Of a stretch of DNA of 64,000 nucleotides, positions 11,477-22,399 are shown piece after piece. Positions within the stretch are counted from its first letter, which is position 1, and each line of letters begins with the position of its first letter. The stretch lies in NCBI GenBank assembly GCA_944739405.2, contig OX123186.2:92297034-92361033 (forward strand). Reading direction: 5' to 3'. Source of the stretch: Euclidia mi. Lineage: Eukaryota > Arthropoda > Insecta > Lepidoptera > Erebidae. The notes beneath the pieces were generated by a model. The model saw only the letters and a list, made by a program, of their open reading frames with translations. It had not been told where the DNA came from and searched no databases. A program made the translations under genes and the position numbers.

Positions 11477-11633
11477 TTAAAGAGGTTCTGTAATATTAGT
11501 GGCTGGTGGTTTTCGTTTCTATAAAGTCAAAGATTTGGATCCGGAGACCATTCGTTTAAAAGGACTAAATGCAGAGTTGCCATCATCACCATTGGCGATG
11601 CAGTATTGAGGACGAACTTTGAACACAACCATT
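11477..11633 (+). pseudogene. mod(mdg4): Broken FLYWCH exon 7 (zone A)
   Basis: TTATTTATTTTTTCAG ends at 11476, so the acceptor survives. The body is decayed. In the finger frame a TAA comes one base after the junction. RGSVILVAGGFRFYK is readable, then the segment that should hold R-W-x-C is replaced by out-of-frame sequence. The second half resumes in another frame as RTKCRVAIITIGDAVL...FEHNH. At least two frame changes and loss of the first zinc Cys make it non-functional. It clearly descends from the exon 4/5/6 group. Confidence 0.82.
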
Positions 11634-11692
11634 CTTATTCTAAAAGCTCTTTTTGTCTACCTGAATTCGTTGACTCTTGCCTTTTCTTGATG

Positions 11693-11725
11693 AACATAGT
11701 AAAGACTATCTCTTTACTATGTTCT
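11693..11725. repeat. Short perfect hairpin
   Basis: Arms GAACATAGTAAAGA and TCTTTACTATGTTC flank a five-base loop, just downstream of the broken exon. It could be a MITE footprint or chance. No function is assigned. Confidence 0.6.
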
Positions 11726-11884
11726 CACTAGTTGTCTTTTTGCAATACATAATGTTACATATTGTACACATAGTTTTAGTAATGTCAAAACTGTTTATGT
11801 CCGTGATTTGCTTGCCAACCACATCATAGGTAGGTACTGATAGGTACAAATACAAATTAATGCAAAATAATTATTTTCATTAAC

Positions 11885-11975
11885 AACCCGTTTGGCCAGC
11901 GTGGTATAGTAGGCCAATTCCTCCTTTCAAAGGAGAGGCATAGTCCAGCATTGGACTGTTAATGGCCGATGATCA
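11885..11975 (+). repeat. LINE 3'-tail fragment
   Basis: CCCGTTTGGCCAGCGTGGTA, then GGAGAGGCATAGTCCAGCA, TGGACTG and GATGATC. A better copy of the same tail is at 36790-36885. Confidence 0.65.
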
Positions 11976-12140
11976 TCTTTATCAAATCTAATTATAATAG
12001 TAACTATCGATTTACTTATTTGTTACGTTATAAGATTATAATATCTGTATCTAATCATAACATTCATAACATAATTTATTACATATTTAAAAATCAATAA
12101 ATATATTTTTCATGTTTCATTATTTGTTTTTACCTTATAA

Positions 12141-12198
12141 GAATTATATCGAAATAACATACCAGGTGTATACCTGGTATGTTATTTCGATATAATTC
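12141..12198. repeat. 58-bp near-perfect palindrome
   Basis: Two 27-base arms, starting GAATTATATCGAAATAACAT and ending in its complement, surround the loop GTAT. I see no mismatch within the arms. It is about 170 bases upstream of the exon 8 acceptor. It may be a folded-back MITE end or a recent inverted duplication. Confidence 0.85.
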
Positions 12199-12365
12199 TA
12201 AAGGTATTGAGATTCAAATGTTTGGTGTAAAGAATACCGGCACCGCGTCAGTAGAGTCCGCAAAGAAAAAAAAAATGACGAAGAAACATTTTAAATACAC
12301 ACATTTCGAATTTCTTCATTATACCAATATGTAATGAACATGTATATTTATGTTTGTATTTTCAG

Positions 12366-12559
12366 TGTTAGAAATGGTAACAAATCGGGGTACACAAATG
12401 CTGTTGGCAGAAGGCTTTAAGTTTTCCAGATCTTACGTGAACGGCAGGAAGCCTCGATGGCAATGTTCTACAAGGAGTCGAACTAAATGTTCTGCGGTCA
12501 TGATCACTTTGGGAGGCATAATTCTGCGCAGTAGTTTAGTGCACAATCATACCGACTGA
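12366..12559 (+). CDS. mod(mdg4): FLYWCH terminal exon 8 (zone A)
   Basis: The acceptor is TTTGTATTTTCAG ending at 12365. TG plus 63 residues follow to TGA. TNRGTQMLLAEGFKFSRSY is at residues 5-23. R30-W31-Q-C33, Cys41 and H59-N-H61-T-D complete a standard C2HH finger. Glu15 replaces the first Gly of the usual GG. KPRW and STRSRTKC share wording with exon 9 and with the exon 6 SRTKC block. No close AATAAA is seen before the minisatellite that starts 120 bases on. Confidence 0.88.
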
Positions 12560-12679
12560 CAAATGGATATATATATATATATTATCATCTCTTATCATTT
12601 CAGAGTCTATAAATGATGAACCAACAAACATAGATTTTTATATAATATTGAATTCCCCATTCCGTAACATATTGACTTT

Positions 12680-13090
12680 AAAAAAATCCTTTGATTTCCT
12701 ATCCGCCATCTTTGATCACGAAATAGATGTTGTATTTGGATTCACCATCCCTTACATCATCAAAGACGATACCCATATTGATTTTTAAAATTTTTCGCAT
12801 CCGCCATCTTTGATTTCCCATCCACCATCTTGAATCGCGAATCAGATGTTGTATTTGGATTCTTCATCCTTTTTAACATCGCAGACGATACCAATATTGT
12901 TTTTTTTTTATTTTCCCATCCGCCATCTTTGACTTCCCATCCGCCATCTTTGATCACGAAATAGATGTTGTATTTCGAATCCCCGCCCCTTAAAATATCG
13001 AAGGTGGATACCCTTATTGATTTTTTAAAGTTTCTCATCCGCCATCTTTGATTTCCCGTCCGCCATCTTGGATCACTAAATAAATTTCAT
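12680..13090. repeat. Minisatellite, about 120-bp unit
   Basis: About three to four imperfect head-to-tail units carry CCGCCATCTTTGAT(TT)CCCATCC, then ATCACGAAATAGATGTTGTAT and GATACCCATATTGATTTTT. The minus-strand open frame through it (12760-13038) is repeat translation, not a gene. Confidence 0.8.
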
Positions 13091-13149
13091 ATTATTAATC
13101 AGCGTCCCGAAAATCTCGAAAACGATACCCATATAGATTGTATCCTGTT

Positions 13150-13560
13150 CGTTTAGCCTTTTTTTGCCTTTGACCCAACCCTCCCCCTTCTCGTTTGACC
13201 ATTTTATTATTTTTGTCTGGCCCCTAAAAGTTGTGGCGTAATTTTATATAGCCTATATCCTTTCGGAATATTTGGGCTATCATAGGCAATAACAATTTTT
13301 TAACTCCGACTGCTAGTTCCTGAGATTATCCGACATTATCTTTTAGCCTTTTAAGCCTTTTGCCCGGCCCCAAAGGGCCGAAGCGTTATATTATATAGCC
13401 TAAAGCCTTCCGGAATAACTGGGCTATCGTATACAAAAATAATTTTTTAGATCTAACCGGTAGTTCCTGAGATTAGCGCGTTCAAACAAACAAACAAACA
13501 AACTCTTCCGCTTTCTTATATTAGTAAAGATATGCGAACAATTTAATCAACGTGCACAAT
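13150..13560 (-). mobile_element. Non-autonomous element, Helitron-like family
   Basis: Two imperfect internal repeats each hold TATAGCCTA, CCTTTCGGAATA or CCTTCCGGAATA, GGGCTATC and AGTTCCTGAGATTA. The right end reads (CAAA)n then ACTCTTCCGCTTTCTTATATTAGTA. The reverse complement of this arrangement is the element at 27548-27748, whose ends fit a Helitron (TC start, CTAG end). Family assignment is moderate. Confidence 0.5.
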
Positions 13561-13659
13561 ATGACATTATGTAGACCGTATGACGTGACAGTACTGACAG
13601 ATATGCGATAGCACATGCGCAGCAATCAATTATCAGCGCATGCGTTCTTACTTCCAAGA

Positions 13660-14218
13660 GGTAAATTTGTGCCGTACAAACTTCTACCCTACAATCCCTC
13701 CCAGTTTAATTTTTACAACTTATGGTAGCCTATATCCGTCTCCATGGTCCAATGTATGTATATCTATATTAAAATTCAACAAAATTGGTTTAGCCGTTTT
13801 AGCGTGAAAACGGAACATACATACACAATTTCGAATTTATAATATTAAGTAGGGATTATCAATGGGTTTCTTCTGACATGAAGCCCGCTGGGCGGCAGCA
13901 CTGAGACTTCAGGTCCGGAAACCTGTCAAAACTGCCATCAAACAAAGAAGTATATCAACGCGCACGCGAATTTGAACTTTATGCAGCGGTCATGAATTAC
14001 AAATTGACTCTACGTTTTAGTTAGAAAACGTTTGTATGGGAAAACGAAAAGGGCTCTTTTAAGGGGTTTTCCGGCAATTATTAGAATTTTTCTCGCCGTA
14101 AAAACCATCTTTGAACTTCAACGAACATTTAAAAAAAATAATTGGCCAAATCGGTTCAGGCGTTCTTGAGTAATGCGCTTACCAACACATTTTGCGATTC
14201 ATTTTTATATTATAGATT
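13660..14218. repeat. Nested transposon fragments
   Basis: Two element ends are visible. One, near 13770-13855, carries AAAATTGGTTTAGCCGTTTT and CGGAACATACATAC. The other, near 14140-14218, carries GCCAAATCGGTTCAGGCGTT and CACATTTTGCGATTC. Wording of this kind is common at the ends of lepidopteran non-autonomous elements. No coding sequence is seen. Confidence 0.5.
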
Positions 14219-14622
14219 AATCAGTAATAAAACTAATGGTATAGATTTCTGAGTGGAAGAGCTACGCTAGTTACCGCATGATTAGACCGGTATGATGGGG
14301 GCAGTACCTTACCCTCACGGAAGATCCACGTTCACTAGCAGCCAGCCGGTGCTAGCGCCGGAGGCTCGAGCTCATATGCTCGTCAAAAGACATCTTATTA
14401 TGGCTTTAAGCAGCGCTGCGTCTTGTGTAAAACATTTTGTGGACAAGTGACACAATAGGCATGTTTTGCCTCCAGCATGACTAACTCGATGTACCAAGGT
14501 AAAACCGTGCAACAAACGTAAATCGTGAAACACTGCCGTGAACAAGAACCATTCGTGTCTACTTACTTTTGATATCATCAAAATAGTCCAAATATCCCAT
14601 CGAGCCTGTATTTTATTTTCAG

Positions 14623-14813
14623 TAGTCAAAATACAAACGAGGAACGGAGTGGAGGTGCTTTTCGCTAACAACTACAGATTCACGAAATCTGGTCGAACGA
14701 AAACTAACGTGAGGTGGCAGTGTACTACCAAAACGAGGACCAGATGTCGAGCCTTCCTCACAACAAATGGAAATAGAGTGTTAAGATCTTATTTAAGCCA
14801 TAATCATTTGTAA
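14623..14813 (+). CDS. mod(mdg4): FLYWCH terminal exon 9 (zone A)
   Basis: TTTTATTTTCAG ends at 14622. TA plus 62 residues follow to TAA. TRNGVEVLFANNYRFTK is at residues 5-21, then V-R30-W31-Q-C33, a very basic linker TKTRTR, Cys41, and H59-N-H61-L. Asn15-Asn16 replace the GG turn of the other zone A members. It is the last zone A exon. A LINE tail begins about 25 bases past the stop. Confidence 0.87.
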
Positions 14814-14835
14814 GATTTATAGAGATAGTAACAGA

Positions 14836-14990
14836 AGTAGGCCTCATGCAAGGTGGACCGATGATTTTGTTACTGGCAGCGGATGTATACGGTTGAGTCA
14901 AGATCGGTGTATGTGGCGAACCTTGGGGGAGGCCTAATTCTAGCAGGGGAAATCTATCGGCTGATATGATGATGCTGATAATAGGGATAG
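14836..14990 (+). repeat. RTE-like LINE tail
   Basis: The block includes ACTGGCAGCGGATGTATACG, CAAGATCGGTGTATGTGG, GGGGGAGGCCTAATTC and CGGCTGATATGATGATGCTG. It matches the tail at 49020-49160 and lies in the probable 3' UTR of exon 9. Confidence 0.7.
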
Positions 14991-16840
14991 TAAAGATATG
15001 ACGTCATCAAAGGTTAAGATGGCGTATCTACCAGAAATGTTCAAGGCACACCTACAAATGATTCTTATTGCCTCGCTAAACATAAGTGATACTTCAGTGT
15101 ACATTTTCTTTCTACACTGCTTAGTATTCGTACTTTCTGGTGGATAAGCATACTTGAAGTGACAGTAGATAGAGCGATACTGCCAATAAGTTCTGATAAC
15201 TGTTTTGGAGTTAAGATGTTTCTTGTGTACATTCCATGCCAGCGCGGGTCACGTACACGAATATGATGTCAGGTGTACTTAATATAACTATGCACAGTTC
15301 GCAGTAAAGTTAGCAAGAGCGTAATTTTAATTAAAATTGTGTGTATGATTTATAAGGTAGTTAAATAACAGATTATATAGTCTTTGACTTCTGGTAGTTG
15401 TTAGTTGAATAAAAATTGACGTCAAAGCGGTTTTTACTTAGGCGCACTAGAAAATAAGGCTCCTTCTTCCACAAAGGGAATGGTTACTCTATTACATGTT
15501 CATACCTTTACCTCTTCCGTCTTCGATTTATTATAATTACGTGTTTGTGGTAATTATGTGCCAACCCTCTGCTCAAAGTGGAAGGTTACCTAGTGACCTA
15601 CGCAGCTACGCGAGCGACAAAAGCGACACGAAGCGATGCCACACAAACTGTCAAAGCCTGCCTCATGGTTCTACAATAATATGAAGTGACAGTCTGTGTG
15701 CGTCGTATCGCATCGCGTCGCATACCTTATGGCCGCTAAGTTAAAAATCTATTTGTACATTTTTTTTTTCATTAATCTATTCCTTTATTGTTCAATAATT
15801 GTGTAAATATAGATACGCTTTAGTAATGTAGCATAATTTACATTTTGAGTTATGCGTAATTGACATTTTGAGTAATGATTTGTCGTTCTTCTATTTTTCT
15901 ATGTTAGTTATTTGTGTTTTCACAATATCTGCCATATAAATTTGTTATTTATGTTTATAAGTTGCCAAGTAAATCGCAAGGTTTGTACGATGAAAATTTT
16001 ATGCATCATATTTATCCGTGATAGATATGCCTTTATTGCCTTTACTGTGTTATATTTAGTGTATAAGGGCATCAGACTTCCATATTTACGAGTATATATG
16101 ACGTTCCGTTGCCAAGCAACTGAAATAAAATGGCCAATATTGGCTTCTAAGCACTTACGTCTGTGCTAGGTCGCTAAGGTGTATCGCCGATGTCCATGAC
16201 TCGAATGATATTTTATAGGATTATGTCCGATATTTTTCCGTATGTACAGAATTTGGATATTCGATATATATATTATACAATTATTGTTAGTTATTCTGTA
16301 GGTGTCATTTCTTATAAAAGGTATTGTCTACAGAAGTATAGTATATATGTGTAGTATGGTAAAGATATCTTACGTACCCGCAATTTAGTATATGTCCATA
16401 AAAATATAAGATCTGTACATATTTCGTAGTTTTTATTTTAGTCTATGGATGTGTTTTCGAATCGACGATAAAGAACAGTAAGTATCAGTCATCTAAAGAA
16501 GAGAAAGGCCTCGTAGATACTCAGGGTACGCAAGCTTCCATTTTTCTCTTACCAATCTATTTTGGTTGAAAAATCAATTGTTATAGGCGATATTATAAGC
16601 TTCCAAAATGAGAAAATATAAGGTTTTAAATGAGAAAATAAAATAGACATTTTAATACATTAACATAAACAGAGTTAGAGCCCACAAAGAATGCGAAAAC
16701 GTCGTAGGTAAGAAGAAAAGGTTTTAAGAAAAATAATGCATGTAAAATTTGTACAAAGAATCAGTAAAGTTATGTAATAACGCCCCTCTAGATGCAAGAG
16801 TATTCAGATGCTAATAATTATATCAATGTTTTATTTTCAG
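14991..16840. other. Exon-free spacer between zones A and B
   Basis: No FLYWCH motif, RNA gene or clear mobile element is seen in about 1.85 kb. The frames at 15496-15684 and 15912-16169 lack any recognisable domain or shared splice context. The boundary between the two exon subfamilies falls here. Confidence 0.5.
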
Positions 16841-17037
16841 GCTACGAATTCGGTTTAACTAAAAATGGTAATCCAGTAATCATAGTAGGTCGCTACCGGT
16901 ACAACCAGGCTGTAAGTCACAACGAGTCGATGAAAAAGCGATGGATCTGCACTCGCAGGAAAGTTAGTTGTAAATCTACTATTATAACTATTGACAATGC
17001 TGTCGTCAGCCATAGGAATATACACAACCATTATTGA
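16841..17037 (+). CDS. mod(mdg4): FLYWCH terminal exon 10 (zone B)
   Basis: The acceptor is TTTTATTTTCAG ending at 16840. GC plus 64 residues follow to TGA. YEFGLTKNGNPVIIVGRYRYNQ is at residues 1-22, followed by a loop longer than usual (AVSHNESMKK), R33-W34-I-C36, Cys43 (C-x6-C), TIDN and H61-N-H63-Y. It is the first exon with the CKSTIITIDN signature that marks zone B. A His also sits at residue 57 in an SHR block like the later KHR and HHR blocks of this zone. Confidence 0.88.
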
Positions 17038-17249
17038 TGTGTAGCTATTTATTTTTTTAATACTTTATTGTACATTATTATAGTCTTATCCCTAACAGCG
17101 ATTTCTACCAGGTAACCCTTGGGTAGATATTATCGGTAGGAAAGAAATGCTAGTTGTAAGTGTACCAGTATGAGTAAACGATGATGATTATAAAGATGAT
17201 TTAATGATTAATTATTTATTGAACCATGTGCGTGTGTAAGGATAGCATA

Positions 17250-17400
17250 GCACCTGTGGTTTAAGCGGCCGCCTTGATGTGTTAAGCGAACTTACAACAC
17301 TCGACATAATGTCGAGTGTTGTAAGTTCGATACCCAAACGAGACAACAATTTGTGAGATCCACAAAATATTTGTCGTTCCGATTCTGAGTGTAGATTAAA
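17250..17400 (+). repeat. SINE copy with internal inverted duplication
   Basis: GGTTTAAGCGGCCGCCTTGA is followed by a perfect hairpin at 17288-17330 (CGAACTTACAACACTCGAC and its complement around ATAAT), then GAGACAACAATTTGTGAGATCC. The copy at 19897-20040 has the same ends but no hairpin, so the inverted repeat arose inside this SINE. Confidence 0.65.
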
Positions 17401-18178
17401 TGTTTGTAAAGTTGCTCACGACATGACCAAGTACGATAATTACAACTGCGGGCGTAGTCTTTTAAAAATTGTTAAAAGTTAGTGGTATTTTCTAAAGTAA
17501 GTATTGTATTTAAATTCATTCCATTGTTCGTTGAAGTGCAGAAATTATGATGTATTAGAAATATTCATAGTCTTAATGATAATTACAATAATAATATAAT
17601 TTTTGAAACTAGTTACTTAGTCTTTTGTAATTGTGCGCTTGTCATTCGGGCATTGGAAGTGTACTATATGTTGTGGGTTTAAACCACATAATATATATTT
17701 CTTAAAACTCTTAGTATTCTTAGTACCTGTATATTTGTAAATGTTTCAAGACGCAGGGATTAAGTATAAATAAATCTGTCTAGTCCATTAATTATCTTTG
17801 GAAATGTAGGCTATAGGTACCTAAGGGAAATATTCCGTGTGTGTATATGTTGAAAATAAATTATTTTTGTCCACGAAAAAAATTGCTTTCATTAGTAAAT
17901 TTGTTTAATGAAAGCTCTGATTTTATTATTTTAGACAGTTTATCTTAATATAATGATGTATCCTTTTTATGTACGTGTGTTTGTGCACTCCGCTTAAACC
18001 CATTTGGATGACATTTTGTGTGTATAACTAAATGGGTTCCTAGATGGTTTAAAAATACAAGTTTGGCACTGCATCCGGCGTGCCAAATTCTATTTGGGCG
18101 CCGGCTGCTGGGTCCGCTAGAATCTTTATAATATAAAAGTATTTGTATTTTCTTCTCAGTACTATGTTTTATTTCTAG

Positions 18179-18375
18179 GGATAATATTTAGTACGACACG
18201 CACGGGTAAACCTCTGCTCATAGTTGGCTCGTACCGCTACTACAGTGCCAGACCGAACAAAGGGCCGAAGACGCGGTGGATCTGTGTGAAACAGTCGGCT
18301 GGGTGTCGGTCAAGTCTTGTAACTATCGACAATGTGGTGTTCAAGTGTGGAGTAAATGCACATAATCATAACTAA
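18179..18375 (+). CDS. mod(mdg4): FLYWCH terminal exon 11 (zone B)
   Basis: Two AGs lie close together. CTTCTCAG at 18159 would put a stop codon in the required phase, while ATTTCTAG ending at 18178 gives an open frame. I therefore place the exon at 18179: GG plus 64 residues. FSTTRTGKPLLIVGSYRYYSAR is at residues 3-24, then K-T-R32-W33-I-C35, Cys42, TIDN and H61-N-H63-N. An extra Cys56 is present. AATAAA lies at 18409-18414, a sensible 35 bases past the stop. Confidence 0.86.
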
Positions 18376-18662
18376 ACTGCAGTTGTTTTATTTATTCTTT
18401 GGTTTGAGAATAAAATTCTACACTATCTGTATAAGTAAATATAACGTTACTGACTGACAGATTACCGCCGAAACTACACGGTGTAAGCTGAAATTTGGCA
18501 TTAATGTTTTCTGGGGAGTCGAGGCGTACCTACTGAGAAAGGATTATTGATAATTCCTTCCCTAAAGAGATTAAACCTTTCTTTTTGTTATAGGGTAAGG
18601 GGCAATGTGAACATGAAATGAATATGTCAGATTGTCAGTAAACCTGGCTCCAAAGGTGAATG

Positions 18663-18800
18663 AACAGTGATTTAACTGCACCCTCGCTTGACACTGCGTC
18701 GTGTGTTGTGGGTTCGATCCCTACACGAGACAACACTTTGTGTGATCCATAAATTGTTTTGGCTGGGTGTTCGCTGTGTCTGTTAATGTATATTTGTGTA
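18663..18800 (+). repeat. tRNA-like SINE copy
   Basis: CTCGCTTGACACTGCGTCG, then GGTTCGATCCCTACACGAGA (B-box-like) and CAACACTTTGTGTGATCC. The same family is found at 17250, 19897 and 27280. Confidence 0.65.
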
Positions 18801-19030
18801 GTCAAGTCAAAGTCAAGTCAAAGTCAAAATCCTTTATTCATTTGGGTCACAATGTGACGCTTATGAACGTCAAAATAATAACATTATAAAATAATTACTT
18901 AATGACTCTAAATTTACATTTACTGTTCGCAAAGCAAGGCCGTAGAACCATGAGAAAGAACGGGCAATAAAACTCACGGTCACTCTTTTTCATCGCATCG
19001 CCAGGTTTTGCATAATACACATAATTTACA
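18800..19030. repeat. Interspersed repeat of LINE-tail type
   Basis: A run of AAGTCAAAGTCAAGTCAAAG is followed by TCCTTTATTCATTTGGGTCA, CTTATGAACGTCA and GAACGGGCAATAAAACTCAC. This wording is frequent in lepidopteran genomes, usually read as an inverted LINE 3' end. That family identity is from memory and not tested. Confidence 0.5.
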
Positions 19031-19411
19031 TTTTGTAAGGTCCTGCAACTGTTACACCTTCTATATCACTTGTATATATTTACTGTACATAATAATGCAA
19101 TAAACACAAGCATAATACCTACTTAATTTTCATTATGATGTTCATTTAGTTAGGCTCCTCAGAATAGACATGGTGAAACAGGAGCATCCACTTACATTAT
19201 AAATACCTAATTAAGCAGGCAATCCGCGAAAGTGATCAGAACCATGATGGAAATGATGCAGTTAAATATTAAAATTTAATATTTAAGTCCTCCGGGTCAC
19301 AGTATTTATTTCTAGTGCGCGAGAAGAAATTTTAAAGAAAAGCAAAGATGGTATCAGAAAGTAGGTACCTTTCGAAGCCGTTATTCTAACCTTATCTGTA
19401 TTTTCTTTCAG

Positions 19412-19602
19412 TGGCCATTTTCGGTTCGACGAAGGCGGGCAACCCAGTGATAATAATAGGCCAGCACCGCTACAACCGAGCAAGGATGAACAAGGGCCCG
19501 CAAGTGCGGTGGACGTGCACTTGGACGCCGAAGGGATGCCGCTCCACAATCTTCACTATTGACAACATCATTGTTAAGCATAGGAGTGAGCATAACCACT
19601 AA
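19412..19602 (+). CDS. mod(mdg4): FLYWCH terminal exon 12 (zone B)
   Basis: The acceptor is TGTATTTTCTTTCAG ending at 19411. TG plus 62 residues follow to TAA. AIFGSTKAGNPVIIIGQHRYNRAR is at residues 1-24, followed by NKGPQVR, W33-T-C35, Cys42-RST, TIDN, KHRSE and H60-N-H62. It is GC-richer at third positions than its spacers. The complementary strand is also open (19283-19599), a composition effect. It is very close to exon 13 (same STKAGNPVIIIGQHRYN core). Confidence 0.9.
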
Positions 19603-19623
19603 AACTTAATGCCTACGGTATTG

Positions 19624-19880
19624 GCGACCGGTTGGTGTAGCGAGAGTGCAATGATTGCCACGTGAAGGTCCCGGGTTCGATTCCCGCTCAAATCAAACGT
19701 TAGTGTGCGTGAACATGGATTTTTGTCTTGGTCTGGGTGTTTCTGTGTATAATGTATGTATTTATAAAAAAAAAATATTTATGTTTATCCATTCTTTAGT
19801 ATCAAAAATTTAAGTTCTGCTTAGTTTGGGCCTAGATGGTGTTGTGTGAATGCGTTAGAATATTGTTATTATTATAAAAC
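19624..19880 (+). repeat. tRNA-derived SINE (family with GGTTGGTGTAGCG head)
   Basis: ACCGGTTGGTGTAGCGAGAG (A-box-like) and GGGTTCGATTCCCGCTCAAA (B-box) form the tRNA-like head. The body has CTTGGTCTGGGTG and the tail GGCCTAGATGGTGTTGTGTG. It starts 20 bases past the exon 12 stop. Related copies are at 34350 (+) and 43511 (-). Confidence 0.85.
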
Positions 19881-19896
19881 TATAGGTACTATATAG

Positions 19897-20040
19897 ACTG
19901 CACGGTTGGTGTAGTGGTTTAAGCGGTCGCCTCATCGCTTGACACTGCGTCGAGTGCCGAGGGTCCGATTTCCTCACGAGACAACACTTTTTATGATCAA
20001 TAAATTGTTGTTTCGAGTTCTGTAAGTCTGTTTGTAAGGT
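19897..20040 (+). repeat. tRNA-derived SINE, second family
   Basis: CACGGTTGGTGTAGTGGTTT and AAGCGGTCGCC form the head. ACGAGACAACACTTTTTATG and the ATAAATTG end follow. It is inserted directly behind the SINE at 19624. Confidence 0.75.
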
Positions 20041-22399
20041 CCTCCGCGATACAGTATTTATTCCTAGTAGTAGTCTTTTTAAAAACGAATTGTTTTGCCT
20101 ACGGTATGCATTCCGCCTATGTATATTTTGATATGTAAGAAGTTGCGTAAATAAAGATCAAGCCAATCTTGCTGGCTGGACGGACGCGGCCCGTACCTTT
20201 GAAGTTATACTGCGAGAGAACTTCAAGAGTGTGGTGCGCGTCTGTCCGCAAAACCACGCACCGTAGGAGGCCAGCTTTACATACGGCCTGAATTGCCTTT
20301 AGGGCGTCATGTGTATGTCAAAGCTTTATAGACAAGACTGTATAGTTTAGTCTTAATTATAGATCTAGATCCTCTTTGCTTCCAGTTATTATTTCCAGTT
20401 TCATCAAATACTAGACTTCGAATTATAAACACAATCCTTCTTCAGGAATCACACTATCGATTGATAAAAACTATACAACAATTAGACGTGTAGTCTTTGA
20501 GTTTATCGTGTTTATACTGTATGTATGAACGCTTTAAAGTACAGGACGAAAAAGGGACTAAATTTTATAATAGGTACAGATAACAAGAGAGGAATCGGCC
20601 AATTTTAGTAAAAATTTACAGTGGGCTAATATGCTCGCATGTGATAAGCATGTTTCTTGTGGTAGAATGAAATGCCGTCTAAATAGCTTGTCCATTATTG
20701 CAGCGCGTATAATTTCATGACAGTGATATTATACAAATAATTGTAGGTATATAATAATAATCGATAGTAGATAATTCTATGTTACATAGGATGATATACT
20801 AAGTGTTACATTTTGCACGTATTTTCTTTATATAATTGCGACTGCCTTACCGGCGGGTATGTCGTTAACAGCTATACATGGAATAAATACACATAGCCAC
20901 TATTTGGTACTGGTAGCACGGGCTGTTCCTGCAACTCCACGTCCTGGCATGTATTTTGCGTACGCCTGGTAATAACTGTTGTCACTCGAGCCACCCCAGC
21001 TCTTCGAGGAAGGCCAGCAGACTCTTGATGTTGTCCGCTGCTTCCCTCAGGGTGCTGTGTCTAGTCAGCTATTTCATACCAGCCACTATCGTATCAGACA
21101 TTTTACTGTGCAATGTGCCAGTTTCTGCGATAAATTCTAACAATGCCGTATCATAGCCGCCGGTCTAGGGCTGTCGACTTTGTAGGAATCCTAATAGTCT
21201 TCATTAGTAATTTCCTATAACCGCTCTGAAGCGAAGTCTGTGCAATATAACAAAGATGGAATAAATTTCTTAAAATATATTTAGTTAAAGATTATTATTA
21301 TTTTATTATAAAATAATGATTATTATTTTACTCTAAAATACAAGATAAAGAATCAACTATAACTTGCCATTATAGTTCTAAATTGTAATCTAATCTGATG
21401 ATACCTGCTATCATCTCATATTATCACAATAGAGCTTTCTACATATTGACCTCCAATAGGATCGTGATTTACAATGTCTATTGACTGCGTATGTATTACT
21501 TAATAAAATAACTTTGATATAATATTAAATTTGTTTCTATACCTTTATTTTAACAGGCTCCCAAACTTCTCATGCTGCTAGTTCGTAAATAAGACGGAAC
21601 CGCTAATAATGTCATACAATGTTTACTCAATTTGGGGTTACGTGTGGTTAAAACGCCATTTGTTCGAATCTATAATTCCGTTACTCTATATAAGAGTGAA
21701 CATTTAATGTTCATTCCGAACATGCCTTTTTTGCAGTTCATACAGGATGGTATTTCATTTTTTATCAGATATATGTGAATCAAGAATAGAGAAAGTCAAG
21801 AGGTTAAGTCTCCAAGAGAAGGTATTACAAAAGAAAGAGTACGACAAAAAGAGGCGGGCTCAAACGAAAAACAATGCTGCATCTTTAGGTTGAAAGGATA
21901 AAATACTTAAAGAAAAAGGCGAAAGGACCAGTCAAATCAATAAGTTGTATGAATGCAAAACAAGCTGGACAGAAACGAAAACAATGGAGAAAAAATAGTA
22001 AAGTATACAAAGAAAAGCCAGTTACATTTAAAAAAAAATACCAATAATACTTGATGAAACATCTCAAATTCCTGCAAAAGGTTTAAAGCCATAGTTTATC
22101 TTATTAGCAATCGAGCAATTGCCGAGTTATCCTGAACGCGAAAAATAAGATTATGGAAAATAAAGGAAAGTCCGTAGTCAAAGTGTTTTATTGTGTATTT
22201 TTTTGAATAACTGCTAAACGGAATTTTGAAGTTAGATACTTAAGATGTTAAGTTAATGCAGGAGATTTTGCAAGCCAAGGATGAGGACAGAAAAATAAAT
22301 TAATATTGATTATTTATTCACATTCGAAAATAAACAATATATTTGTATGGATTTGCTTTCAAGTTTTAATTCGTACTAATGTAATTTTTTTGCTTGCAG
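20041..22399. other. Spacer with decayed transposon coding fragments
   Basis: At about 21030-21130 one frame reads CFPQGAVSSQLF, which resembles the PQG-x-x-S-x-x-LF motif of non-LTR reverse transcriptases, without the rest of the domain. At 21772-22040, two adjoining frames give lysine/arginine-rich peptides (KKEYDKKRRAQTKNNAA, then QKRKQWRKNSKVYKEK) like the fragment at 33578. No array exon is seen. Confidence 0.5.

Noticed and set aside
12760..13038. Minus-strand frame rich in KMADGK repeats
   Set aside because: A translation of the 120-bp minisatellite, typical of CGCCATCTT repeats in moth genomes.
12680..13090. CRISPR-like repeats
   Set aside because: Units are long, imperfect and adjacent without unique spacers, and the DNA is eukaryotic.
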